A stretch of 62,152 nt of DNA from JAICWP01 sp035278025 (GTDB lineage: Bacteria > Acidobacteriota > Terriglobia > Terriglobales > Acidobacteriaceae), in contig DATEJK010000205.1 of the NCBI GenBank assembly GCA_035278025.1, positions 1 through 62,152 of the forward strand, in the 5' to 3' direction. Every line of letters starts with the position of its first letter. The first letter of the stretch is position 1. Made by a program: the position numbers and the translations under genes. This document shows, one piece after another, positions 52,184 to 60,479 of this stretch. The notes under the pieces were generated by a model, which worked only from the letters and a program-made list of their open reading frames with translations, was not told the origin of the DNA and made no database searches.

Positions 52184-54310
52184 ATGAGCGAACTTGTACA
52201 ACTGATTCGGCAAGGTAATGTCGCCATCATTACCATCAATAACCCGCCGGTAAATGCATTAAGCCCGGCCGTAATTGAAGGCCTGGCGGAGGCGCTGCGG
52301 CAGGCGGAAGCTGACGCCAGCGTCAACGCGCTGCTGGTGACCGGCGCGGGACGCACCTTCGTGGCTGGAGCCGATATCAAAGAATTTCAGCAAATCACCT
52401 CGGGCGAGGCGCCGCGAACCGACGGTCTGCTTTCGCTGCTTCCCGCGATTGAAAGCTGCCCCAAGCCGGTCGTGATGGCGATAAATGGCAATGCCTTTGG
52501 TGGTGGGTTGGAACTGGCGCTGACGGGTCATTACCGCCTGGCGTCTGCCGACGCCCAAGTGGGCCAGCCCGAGGTGAAGCTGGGATTGATTCCCGGCGCG
52601 GGCGGCACCCAAAGGCTGGCGCGGCTGGCGGGGGCGGCAAAAGCAGTGGAGATGTGCGCCACCGGCAATCCCATCTCCGCGCCGGAGGCGCTTCGCGCCG
52701 GCATCATTGACCGGGTCGTGGAAGGCGATCTGTTCGCAGAATCCGTTAGCTTCGCCCGCAAGGCCTCCGGCCGGCCCGCGCCCAAGGCCCGCGACCGCAG
52801 CGGCAAGCTAGGCACGCCAGAATTGAACGCGCCCATTTTTGCCGCGGCGCGCGAGGCAGCGCATAAGAAGCATCGTGGCTGGAAGGCGCCGCTGGTCGCC
52901 ATCGAACTGGTGGAAGCGGCCACCCGCGTGCCCTTTGAGGAGGGCCTGAAACTTGAGCAGGAGCGCTTTCGCGAGTGTCTGTTCTCCGATCAAGCGAAGG
53001 CGCTCATTCATGTTTTCTTTGCCGAACGGGAAGCGGCCAAGATTCCGGACGTTCCCAAAGACACGCCTGTCGTCCCCGTAAACTCGGTGGCAGTGGTGGG
53101 GGCGGGCACCATGGGCGGTGGAATCGCCATGGTGTTCGCCAATGCAGGCATTCCCGTTCTGCTGCGCGAGCTGGACCAGGCGGCGCTGGACCGCGGGTTG
53201 GCTAACATTCGGAAGAACTATGCCGCCTCCGTTCAGCGCGGGCGGTTCAGCCAGCAATTCGCGGAGGAACGCCTGCGGCTGATCACCCCCACCCTCAGCT
53301 TCGACGGTTTCGCCGCTGTGAACATGGTGGTGGAAGCCGTCTTCGAAGGCATGGGACTGAAGAAGGAAGTATTCACTCAGCTCGACCGGGTGTGCCGGCC
53401 GGACGCGATCCTGGCCAGTAATACCTCCACCCTCAGCATTGACGAAATCGCCTCCGCCACCTCGCGGCCGGAAGCCGTGATCGGCACGCACTTCTTCAGC
53501 CCGGCGAACGTCATGCGGCTGCTGGAAATCGTCCGCGGCCAAGCCACCAGCCGGCAGACTATCGCCAGTTGCATGCAATTGGCAAAAAAGCTGGGCAAGG
53601 TCGGGGTCCTAGTGGGCAACTGCCGAGGCTTTGTCGCCAACCGCATGTTCCATCCTTACCGGCGCGAGGCCCAGTTTCTGGTGGAGGAAGGCGCTGCCTC
53701 GGAGGCCGTGGACCAGGCGCTCTACGAGTTCGGCATGGCCATGGGGCCGCTGGCCACCGGCGATCTCGCCGGCCTGGATGTGGGCTGGCGTATCCGCAAG
53801 GAGCATCGCCATCTGCAAAAAGCGGGCGTGCGCCAGCCCCTGGCCGAGGACCGTCTGTGCGAAATGGGACGCTTCGGGCAGAAGACCGGGGCCGGCTGGT
53901 ACCGCTACGATGAGAAACGGCGCGCCCTCCCCGATCCGGAAGTGAACCAACTGGTGCACAAATGGGCGGCCGAGGCCGGCATTGTCCAGCGCCAAATCCC
54001 GAACCAGGAAATCGTGGACCGCTGCCTTTACGCGCTGGTGAATGAAGGCGCGCGCATTCTGGAAGAAGGGATCGCATTGCGTTCCGGGGATATTGACGTC
54101 ATTTATCTCAACGGCTTTGGATTTCCCGCGTATCGCGGCGGCCCCATGTGGTATGCCGATACGGTGGGCCTGCCGAAGGTCTATAACCGTGTCTGCGAGT
54201 TCCACGAGCGTCACGGCGAACTTTGGGAGCCCGCGCCATTGCTGAAGCTGCTGGCGGAGAGCGGTGGAAGCTTCGCCTCCTTCAGAAAACCGCATTCCGC
54301 CGCGGCGTAA
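52184..54310 (+). CDS. Two-domain enoyl-CoA hydratase / 3-hydroxyacyl-CoA dehydrogenase
   Basis: A 708-residue fusion carrying two steps of fatty-acid beta-oxidation. The N-terminal crotonase domain (about 1-190) has NPPVNALS, AGRTFVAGADIKEF and GGGLELALTGHYRLA with the CoA oxyanion residues. The NAD domain (about 297-475) has VAVVGAGTMGGGIAMVFANAGIPVLLRELD and NTSTLSIDEIA, with HFFSPANVMRLLEIVRG. The C-terminal domain (about 480-700) has NRMFHPYRREAQFLVEEGA and GFGFPAYRGGPMWYAD. The order matches the FadJ/peroxisomal bifunctional type. No thiolase gene is adjacent. The start is ATG 52184. Confidence 0.95.
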   Translation: MSELVQLIRQGNVAIITINNPPVNALSPAVIEGLAEALRQAEADASVNALLVTGAGRTFVAGADIKEFQQITSGEAPRTDGLLSLLPAIESCPKPVVMAINGNAFGGGLELALTGHYRLASADAQVGQPEVKLGLIPGAGGTQRLARLAGAAKAVEMCATGNPISAPEALRAGIIDRVVEGDLFAESVSFARKASGRPAPKARDRSGKLGTPELNAPIFAAAREAAHKKHRGWKAPLVAIELVEAATRVPFEEGLKLEQERFRECLFSDQAKALIHVFFAEREAAKIPDVPKDTPVVPVNSVAVVGAGTMGGGIAMVFANAGIPVLLRELDQAALDRGLANIRKNYAASVQRGRFSQQFAEERLRLITPTLSFDGFAAVNMVVEAVFEGMGLKKEVFTQLDRVCRPDAILASNTSTLSIDEIASATSRPEAVIGTHFFSPANVMRLLEIVRGQATSRQTIASCMQLAKKLGKVGVLVGNCRGFVANRMFHPYRREAQFLVEEGAASEAVDQALYEFGMAMGPLATGDLAGLDVGWRIRKEHRHLQKAGVRQPLAEDRLCEMGRFGQKTGAGWYRYDEKRRALPDPEVNQLVHKWAAEAGIVQRQIPNQEIVDRCLYALVNEGARILEEGIALRSGDIDVIYLNGFGFPAYRGGPMWYADTVGLPKVYNRVCEFHERHGELWEPAPLLKLLAESGGSFASFRKPHSAAA

Positions 54311-54351
54311 TCGGCCTAAACCTCGCCAACCCCAGTCCTTACAGACATTTG

Positions 54352-54380
54352 TTGACACCCCGGTATACGTTTGTTAGAGT
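54352..54380 (+). promoter_or_regulatory. Strong sigma-70 promoter for the GAF/HlyD-M50 operon
   Basis: A perfect -35 TTGACA (54352-54357), a 17-bp spacer and -10 TAGAGT (54375-54380, four of six positions). The leader to ATG 54470 is about 80 nt. This is the best sigma-70 promoter I saw in the window. Confidence 0.7.
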
Positions 54381-54469
54381 CGCGCGGCACTGGCCAGGAC
54401 GCGTGGCCCATGCTCTCCGCAAGCTGCTGGGAGCTAAAGCTTTGTCCTGCCTGAACGGAGCGCCGCAAG

Positions 54470-56875
54470 ATGGCGACTCAACGCCATAGTTTTGAAGTTC
54501 CTCTGGCCGACTTTGCCGCCACTCTGCTGCTGCAGCGTGAGGTGGGACAGCGCGCCCAGCTCATTGCCGAACAGGCAGCCCAACTTGAACCGGGCTGCGA
54601 CGTAGCCGTTTATGTCATTGAGGACCAAGAAGATCCGTCCTGGGTGCGCAAGGGGTTGAGCGGCGACCTCGGAGCGGGCAGCGAGCAAATTGGATTCCGC
54701 TCCGGAACCCTGGGCATGGTGGCCGCACTTGCAGCGCCCTACCTGGTGCTGCATGGCTCCCAGCTGGCGCGCGAAGACTACGCCCACCTTGATGTCCGCC
54801 GCACCCTAGCTTCGCTGGCCTACGTTCCCCTGCTCGCCGATGGCACTCTGGTGGGCGCCATCGAACTGGTCGGCTACGACCGTCCTCTCTCCCATTCCCT
54901 GGTGGAGCGCGTCGGCGCTCTGGCCCAGCTTGCCGCCCCGGCCCTCGCAGCCGCCGTTGCATACGAAAGTGAACGCAACAGCAGCCTCCAGTCCATCACC
55001 CGGGTCACCCAGATGTACGACCTGGAAAAAGTCTTCAATTCCAATCTGGAGATGGACGAACTGCTGGCTACCATTGCCGCCAAGGTGCGGGAGGTAATGA
55101 GCGTCCAGGCGGCAAATGTGTGGATGGTGGAGGGCGAAACCGTCACCCTGATGCGGCAGGAAGGCGGGGATATAACCGTCGAACAGGGCACCCGGCAAGG
55201 CCCAGCCGATGGCATAGCGGGGAAGATTTCCGATGATGGCGAACCTGTCCTGATTGACGATCCCGATGACGAACGGCTGCGGGCCCGCAACACCAAGGCC
55301 GAAGAAAACGCCATCTTCTCCTTGCTGGCGCTGCCCCTGATGGATGGCGAATCGCTGGTCGGCGTGATTGAGGTGGTCAATCGCCTGGACGGGCAGCCTT
55401 TCGATGAAGACGACCAGTTTGTGCTCTCCAACATCTGCGAGACTGCCAGCAATGCGCTGCACAACGCCAGCCTGCTGCTGGCGGAGCGCAAACTGGAAAT
55501 CCTGCACGCGCTGGTCAAAGTCAGCGCCGAAATCACCTCCACTCTGAACCTGGAGCGGGTTTTGCAGACCGTGGTCAACGGTCCGTCGTCGGTGGTTCCC
55601 TACGAACGGGCGGCCATCGCGCTGGAGGAACGCGGCCGGACAAAATTGCGAGCCGTTTCGGGGAAGCTGCAGGTCAATACCGCTGACCCGGGAATGGCGG
55701 ATTTGAGCGAGCTTCTGCAGTGGGCCGCGTTCTTCGAATCCGATGTTTCCGCCGCCCAGCACGGCGATCGGGTCACCACCACTCGCGCTGAGGCGCAGGA
55801 AAAGTTCCGCCGTTACTTCGCGGCCGGCGGCATGCGCGGCTTCTATACTTTACCTCTGCGGGACGATGAGGGTGCGGTCGGCATCCTCTCCTTTGAGAGC
55901 TCCGATCCCGATTTTCTGGGCGAAGCGCATCTCGAAATGATCCGTGTGCTGGCTGCCCAGGCGACGGTGGCCATCCGCAACGCTTCCCTTTACCGCGAAG
56001 TGCCTTTCATCAATGTGCTGGAGCCGCTGATCCAGAAGAAGCAGAAATTTCTTGCCCTGGAGAAGCGGCGCCGCGCCTTGTTCCTGGCATCCGCGGCTGC
56101 AGCCGTTATTTTTCTTGCCGTATTTCCCTTCCCCATGCGGGTGGAGGGCGGCGCCACCGTCTCGCCCGTGCGACTGGCCAAAATCGAGCCCGAGGTCGCG
56201 GGCGTGGTCCGCCAGGTTTACGTGCGCGAGGGGCAACACGTCGCGCGCGGCCAGGTACTTGCCGACCTGGAAGACTGGGACTACCGCGCCGCGCTGGCCG
56301 GCGCCGAGGCCAAATACCAGACCGCGCTCTCGGAGATGAACCGCGCCCTGGCCAATAACGACGGAGCCTTCGCCGGCGTGCAGCGCGTACAAGCCAACTA
56401 CTGGCAGTCAGAGGTTCAACGCGACCAGGAGCGTCTGGAAAAAACTCATTTGCGCTCGCCGGTGGACGGCTGGGTGACCACGCCGCACGTGCAGGACTTC
56501 TCCGGAAGAAAGCTTGCCCCGGGAGATAACTTCGCCGAAGTGGCCGACAATTCGACGGTGACGGTGAACGTTGCGGTGGATGAGCCCGACTTGCCGCTGC
56601 TGCGCACGGGTGCCCGCGGCTGGGTGAAGCTGGACGGATTCCCGGCTCGCACATTCAAGGGGACCGTAGACATCATCAGCCCGCAGAGCGAGATGGCGGG
56701 AGATCAACGCACCTTCTACGCCCGGGTGGAGGTTTCTAATCCCGGGAACCTGATCCGAGCCGGCATGAGCGGGCGCGCCAAGGTGGCGGTGGGCTGGCAT
56801 CCGGTGGGTTACGTTCTGTTTCGCCGGCCCGCGATCTGGCTGTACAGCAAGCTCTGGTCCTGGTTTGCGTGGTGA
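54470..56875 (+). CDS. Triple-GAF / HlyD membrane-fusion protein
   Basis: An 801-residue fusion not common among exporter adaptors. Residues about 15-165 and 175-340 are GAF or GAF-like, and a third GAF runs about 345-505. One TM helix follows at about 536-556 (ALFLASAAAAVIFLAVFPFPM), then a HlyD/MFP part at 560-790: lipoyl motif AKIEPEVAGVVRQVYVREGQHVARGQVLADLEDWDYRAAL, and THLRSPVDGWVTTPHVQDFSGRKLAPGDNFAEVADNSTVTVNVAVDE. By topology the GAF domains would be cytoplasmic and the HlyD part periplasmic. GAF domains usually sense small molecules or light, so this adaptor may be gated by a cytoplasmic signal. First gene of a three-gene operon. Confidence 0.88.
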   Translation: MATQRHSFEVPLADFAATLLLQREVGQRAQLIAEQAAQLEPGCDVAVYVIEDQEDPSWVRKGLSGDLGAGSEQIGFRSGTLGMVAALAAPYLVLHGSQLAREDYAHLDVRRTLASLAYVPLLADGTLVGAIELVGYDRPLSHSLVERVGALAQLAAPALAAAVAYESERNSSLQSITRVTQMYDLEKVFNSNLEMDELLATIAAKVREVMSVQAANVWMVEGETVTLMRQEGGDITVEQGTRQGPADGIAGKISDDGEPVLIDDPDDERLRARNTKAEENAIFSLLALPLMDGESLVGVIEVVNRLDGQPFDEDDQFVLSNICETASNALHNASLLLAERKLEILHALVKVSAEITSTLNLERVLQTVVNGPSSVVPYERAAIALEERGRTKLRAVSGKLQVNTADPGMADLSELLQWAAFFESDVSAAQHGDRVTTTRAEAQEKFRRYFAAGGMRGFYTLPLRDDEGAVGILSFESSDPDFLGEAHLEMIRVLAAQATVAIRNASLYREVPFINVLEPLIQKKQKFLALEKRRRALFLASAAAAVIFLAVFPFPMRVEGGATVSPVRLAKIEPEVAGVVRQVYVREGQHVARGQVLADLEDWDYRAALAGAEAKYQTALSEMNRALANNDGAFAGVQRVQANYWQSEVQRDQERLEKTHLRSPVDGWVTTPHVQDFSGRKLAPGDNFAEVADNSTVTVNVAVDEPDLPLLRTGARGWVKLDGFPARTFKGTVDIISPQSEMAGDQRTFYARVEVSNPGNLIRAGMSGRAKVAVGWHPVGYVLFRRPAIWLYSKLWSWFAW

Positions 56876-56887
56876 GGAGGAGTAAAG

Positions 56888-57793
56888 ATGCGGTTGGCTA
56901 GCTGGTTTGTGATTGCAGTGCTGGGAGCAGGCCTGGTCGCCTGCAGCGACTCCGGGCCGCAGGCGGTCACTCCGGTTCTGGCGGCGTCAGAACCCACGGT
57001 GCCTTCTGCAGCGCGCCCTGCACCCGCTGCGCCGCAGGCTGGCGTTGTAATGGCTTCCGGCCCCTTGCTGGTAGAGGATCAGGTGGATGTCGCCGCCCAG
57101 CGCGCTGGAGTGGTGGCGCAACTGCTGGTTGATCTGGGACAGGGGGTGCGCAAGGGAGAGCTGCTGGCCACGCTGGATGACCGGCAACTCATCGCCGAAC
57201 GCGATGCCGCCCAGGCTCAGGTCAAGGTCGCCGAAGCCAGTCTCAAAGACTGGCAGGCGGAAACCAGGATGGCGGAAGCCGACTTCCGCCGCGCCGAGGG
57301 TATGTTTAAGGCCCAGCTCAACACCCAGGAACAGCTTGATCATGCCCGCTACAAGTGGCAAGGATCGGTCTACGAAATTGAAAAGGGCCAACACCAACTG
57401 CTGCAACGCCAGGCTGCTCTAAGGGCCGTGAGCCTGGAACTGGAAAAGACCCATATTCGCGCTCCCTTTGATGGCGTGGTCGCCCGGCGCTACGTGCGCC
57501 TGGGAGAGGAAGTCGCCAGCGGCGACCGCCTCTTCTGGGTCACCGCGGTAAGGCCTTTGCGAGTCAAATTCACATTGCCGGAAAAGCTCATCGGACAAGT
57601 CAGGCGCGGACAGATGCTGCAGGTGACCTGCCTGGACGAACCGGGCGTCACCCATCCCGCCAAAGTTATCCAGGTAAGCCCGGTGGTGGATCCTTCCAGC
57701 GGCACCTTTGAGGTGCTGGCCCAACTGGTCAACCCCGGCCGCAATCTCCGTCCCGGCATGACGGCCAACATTCGGATCGAGAACGCAAGATGA
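56888..57793 (+). CDS. Periplasmic adaptor (HlyD/RND-MFP type), lipoprotein
   Basis: A 301-residue protein with lipobox LVAC and Cys19 as the expected lipidation site. It has an HlyD architecture: two lipoyl half-motifs (VDVAAQRAGVVAQLLVDLGQGVRKGELLATLDDRQLIAER and THIRAPFDGVVARRYVRLGEEVASGDRLFWVTAV) around a helical hairpin, then a beta-barrel ending in GMTANIRIENAR. GAGGAGG sits before ATG 56888, 12 bp after the previous gene. Its stop overlaps the next gene as ATGA, so all three are translated from one message. Confidence 0.9.
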   Translation: MRLASWFVIAVLGAGLVACSDSGPQAVTPVLAASEPTVPSAARPAPAAPQAGVVMASGPLLVEDQVDVAAQRAGVVAQLLVDLGQGVRKGELLATLDDRQLIAERDAAQAQVKVAEASLKDWQAETRMAEADFRRAEGMFKAQLNTQEQLDHARYKWQGSVYEIEKGQHQLLQRQAALRAVSLELEKTHIRAPFDGVVARRYVRLGEEVASGDRLFWVTAVRPLRVKFTLPEKLIGQVRRGQMLQVTCLDEPGVTHPAKVIQVSPVVDPSSGTFEVLAQLVNPGRNLRPGMTANIRIENAR

Positions 57794-59937
57794 ACATTCT
57801 TGAAGCCCTGGAAGTTGCTCTCCCAGAGCTTCCGGGACGCACCGGAAAGCAGCGCTACCCGCAGCTTGATTCGCGGGTAATCGCCCGCGAACACATCGAG
57901 CAGGGCGCTCCCACGGTGCTGGCCAAGATGCCGGGGGCGGAGAACTTCATCCGCCTTCCGCCTTCGCAATGGAAGCTGGTCCAGTTGTTTGACGGGCAGC
58001 GCTCCTACCGCGACATTAGTGACCAGTCCAGCGCGGTTGCCGGGGTGTTCTACTCCGAAGCCGAAGTACGCCAATTGGCCAACTTCTTTCAGGAAAACAG
58101 CAATTTCTTCTACAAGACCCCCTTGGAAGAAAACGTCACGCTGCACGATAAGCTGCGCAGTCAGCGCCAGCACCGAAGAAGCCGCTTTAGTGATTTATCG
58201 GAAGTACCCCTGCTGGAATGGAAGCACGCGGACGACTATCTCACCCGCATTCAGCCCAAACTTAAATTTATTTACACCCGCTGGTTCACGCTACTGACGC
58301 TGGGCATGTTCGCCCTCATGTTCTATCTCTGGTTGGACCGTTTTCAGGAGATCTGGCGGGACAGCTTCGAATACTACAACTTCACGGACAAAGGGATTGC
58401 TGACCTGATTGAGTTCTGGTTTTTCTTTGGAGCCATGGCTTTCATTCACGAGACCGCGCATGGCCTCACCTGCAAGAACTTCGGCGGCAAAGTGGAGAAG
58501 ATGGGATTCATCCTGATGTATTTCGCCCCCACCTTCTATTGCGATGTCACCCAGATTTGGATTTACGGCGACCGCTGGGAGAGGGTGGCCACGGTTATGG
58601 CCGGCATCTGGGCGGACCTGATGATTTGTGTGGCGGCCACAATTGTGTGGTGGGCCACTCCCGCAGGCATGCCCAGCCATGACCTCGCCTACAAGGTGAT
58701 GATGGTCACCGGCATCGGGGTCAGCCTTCTCAACTTGAATCCGCTCATCAAGCTGGATGGCTACTATCTATTTTCTGAACTTACTGGAGAAGTGGATCTC
58801 AAGGAAACCACCACGGCTTACGTTTCGTCGTGGGTGCGGAGAAACATTTTTCGCCTTCCTGTGGAAATTGAATGGGTTCCCCGCCGACGGCGGGTCTTCT
58901 ACCTGATTTATGCCCTGCTCTCCGGGGTTTACAGCTACGGCCTGCTGATCGTGGTAGTCCTCTTCGTCTATCACGTGCTCCGGTCGTACTCGCCGGAATG
59001 GGCCTTCGTACCGGCCCTGATCATTGCCTATTTCATGTTCCGCAAGCGCATTTGGAGCTCGCTCGCCCTTATGAAAACAGCTTATCTGGACAAAAAGGAA
59101 CGGCTGTGGAAATGGCTTTCTCCTCCCCGGCTGGCGGCCGTCGCCGTATTGACGGCGGTGGTCTTGTTGGCTCCGGTGTGGCCGGAGTTTGTGCGGGCCC
59201 AGTTTATTCTCGAACCGGCACGTCGGGCCATCATCCGCGCCCAGGTTCCCGGACAGGTGGAAGAGGTCTTCATCCAGGAAGGAGAACAGTTGCAGGCCGG
59301 CCAGCCGGTGGCGCAACTGAGCAACCTGGCGCTGCAATCACAGGCTGCCCGCGTCCATTCCAACCTGGAAATCGCAACCGCGAGCGCTGTCGAGGCCCAA
59401 CTCCGCTATTCCGGGATGGCTTCGGCCGGGCATCTGCGCGACCAGCTGGCCCAACAGGACCATCTGCTTAGCCAGCAGGTGGCCGAACTGCGAGTGCTGT
59501 CTCCCATCTCCGGAGTTGTTACCACCCCGCGCCCCGGCGATCTGCGCGGTTCCCACCTTCGCGCGGGCGAAGATGTGGCTGAGGTCGCCGAGATGTCCAC
59601 CATGCAAGCGCGTATTTTCGTGCCCGAGTTTGCCATGCGTGACGTCCGCCTGGGGGCCCCGGTTCGCCTTCTGCCCAGCTCAAAAACCGGCTCCATCTCC
59701 GGAAGGCTCGACACAGTTGCTCCCGCCAGCACCCAGACGGACCCCAGTTTCGTTGAAACGAGCAATCTGAAGGGCATCAACCTGCCCGATTACTATCTCG
59801 CCACGGTTCGTTTTTACAATGCGGGAATGATGCGCGAAGGACAGACTGGGACGGCCAAGATTTTTGTCCGGCGCCGCAGCCTGGCGGGGTTGTCCTGGGA
59901 GTACTTACGGGACATGGTCACCCATCGGTTGTGGTGA
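57790..59937 (+). CDS. PqqD-like / M50 metalloprotease / HlyD fusion (peptide zinc metalloprotease-like)
   Basis: A 715-residue membrane protein. Residues about 45-110 look like a PqqD-type winged-helix (peptide-binding) domain: FIRLPPSQWKLVQLFDGQRSYRDI and then a helical end. Next come M50 site-2-protease-type membrane helices with zinc motif HETAH at 220-224 and the distal aspartate in NPLIKLDGYY (about 317-326), then more TM helices, and a HlyD domain at about 480-700 (AQVPGQVEEVFIQEGEQLQAGQPVAQLSN). The architecture matches the YydH-like 'peptide zinc metalloprotease' proteins linked to ribosomal peptide maturation and export. It is the last gene of the operon and ends before a strong terminator. 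The PqqD assignment rests on local wording and should be tested by profile search. Confidence 0.88.
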   Translation: MNILEALEVALPELPGRTGKQRYPQLDSRVIAREHIEQGAPTVLAKMPGAENFIRLPPSQWKLVQLFDGQRSYRDISDQSSAVAGVFYSEAEVRQLANFFQENSNFFYKTPLEENVTLHDKLRSQRQHRRSRFSDLSEVPLLEWKHADDYLTRIQPKLKFIYTRWFTLLTLGMFALMFYLWLDRFQEIWRDSFEYYNFTDKGIADLIEFWFFFGAMAFIHETAHGLTCKNFGGKVEKMGFILMYFAPTFYCDVTQIWIYGDRWERVATVMAGIWADLMICVAATIVWWATPAGMPSHDLAYKVMMVTGIGVSLLNLNPLIKLDGYYLFSELTGEVDLKETTTAYVSSWVRRNIFRLPVEIEWVPRRRRVFYLIYALLSGVYSYGLLIVVVLFVYHVLRSYSPEWAFVPALIIAYFMFRKRIWSSLALMKTAYLDKKERLWKWLSPPRLAAVAVLTAVVLLAPVWPEFVRAQFILEPARRAIIRAQVPGQVEEVFIQEGEQLQAGQPVAQLSNLALQSQAARVHSNLEIATASAVEAQLRYSGMASAGHLRDQLAQQDHLLSQQVAELRVLSPISGVVTTPRPGDLRGSHLRAGEDVAEVAEMSTMQARIFVPEFAMRDVRLGAPVRLLPSSKTGSISGRLDTVAPASTQTDPSFVETSNLKGINLPDYYLATVRFYNAGMMREGQTGTAKIFVRRRSLAGLSWEYLRDMVTHRLW

Positions 59938-59950
59938 CTCCAATAGAAGA

Positions 59951-59978
59951 AAAGGCCGCGCCCGCAGGCGCGGCCTTT
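59951..59978. terminator. Perfect bidirectional terminator
   Basis: A 12-bp perfect stem (AAAGGCCGCGCC with GGCGCGGCCTTT) closes a CGCA loop, with an A-run on one side and a T-run on the other. It lies 13 bp after the M50 gene stop and 22 bp before the convergent repeat-peptide stop, so it can end both transcripts. Confidence 0.9.
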
Positions 59979-60000
59979 GACGAAGTGGCGTTAGGCCAGC

Positions 60001-60225
60001 TTAGAACCTGACTTTTGCCGTCATCTTGGCGCCGACCTTCGCGCCTACTTTGGCGCCCACCTTTGCTGCTAATTTCGCTCCCACTTTCGGGGCCGCCTTA
60101 GGGGCGACTTTGGGAGCAACCTTGGGTGTGACACTGGCGGTTGAGAAATCTCTTTCCGGGCTGGCCACGATGGCCTTGGTCACGGCTGAGCGCTGGCTGA
60201 TCAAAGACTTTTTCTGGACCGACAT
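60001..60225 (-). CDS. 74-residue Lys-tetrad repeat peptide (candidate substrate of the adjacent export system)
   Basis: Reads MSVQKKSLIS as N-terminus, then a Ser/Thr-containing leader-like part to residue 33, followed by ten consecutive tetrads of the form [P/A]-K-[V/A/L/M]-[A/G/T/R] (residues 34-73) and a terminal Phe. The first four tetrads start with Pro, the later ones with Ala. It has no cysteine. AAGGAG precedes ATG 60225; longer in-frame starts upstream lack this. A near-consensus sigma-54 promoter is 69 bp upstream of the ATG. Histone-H1-like DNA binding is an alternative reading of a Lys/Ala/Pro repeat. The link to the M50/HlyD operon is by neighbourhood only. Confidence 0.7.
   Translation of the reverse strand: MSVQKKSLISQRSAVTKAIVASPERDFSTASVTPKVAPKVAPKAAPKVGAKLAAKVGAKVGAKVGAKMTAKVRF
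60004..60126. repeat. 12-bp minisatellite encoding the tetrad array
   Basis: Ten imperfect 12-bp units, read on the minus strand, encode [P/A]K[V/x][A/G] repeats in phase with the codons. Variable third positions suggest selection on the protein rather than fresh slippage. Confidence 0.75.
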
Positions 60226-60293
60226 TTCGTTCTCCTTGCTTGTAGTTTTTGATCCGCCACCGCCTTCAGGCCAGCGCGGACGTTCTTCCCTAC

Positions 60294-60309
60294 TGCACCG
60301 CGAGTGCCA
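60294..60309 (-). promoter_or_regulatory. Sigma-54 (-24/-12) promoter for the repeat-peptide gene
   Basis: The minus strand reads TGGCAC-TCGCG-GTGCA. Compared with TGGCAC-N5-TTGCA it has one mismatch, with GG at -24 and GC at -12 kept at exact spacing. The leader to ATG 60225 would be about 58 nt. A sigma-54 activator gene is next upstream on the same strand. Confidence 0.65.
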
Positions 60310-60479
60310 AACCCCGCTCTGCTCCGGCCCTGGCATCTTGCCACTTTGTTTTCACTAGCTTGCAGGAACGAACCGGAGCAGCCTGCAACCCCGGAAAGGA
60401 ACAGCTCCGCAAGCAACGATTAAATTTTCAAACCAGGCGAGATGAATTTTTAAAGTAGCCGGAGAGAGAATTGTATTTT

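Noticed and set aside
57790..60225. Classical lanthipeptide or radical-SAM peptide locus
   Set aside because: No LanM/LanC, radical SAM, YcaO or ABC transporter gene is visible, and the candidate peptide has no cysteine.
60026..60358. Plus-strand frame with APTFAPTLAPTF-type repeats
   Set aside because: It is the antisense of the Lys-tetrad gene; the minus-strand frame has a ribosome site, a sigma-54 promoter and a plausible leader, and this frame has none.
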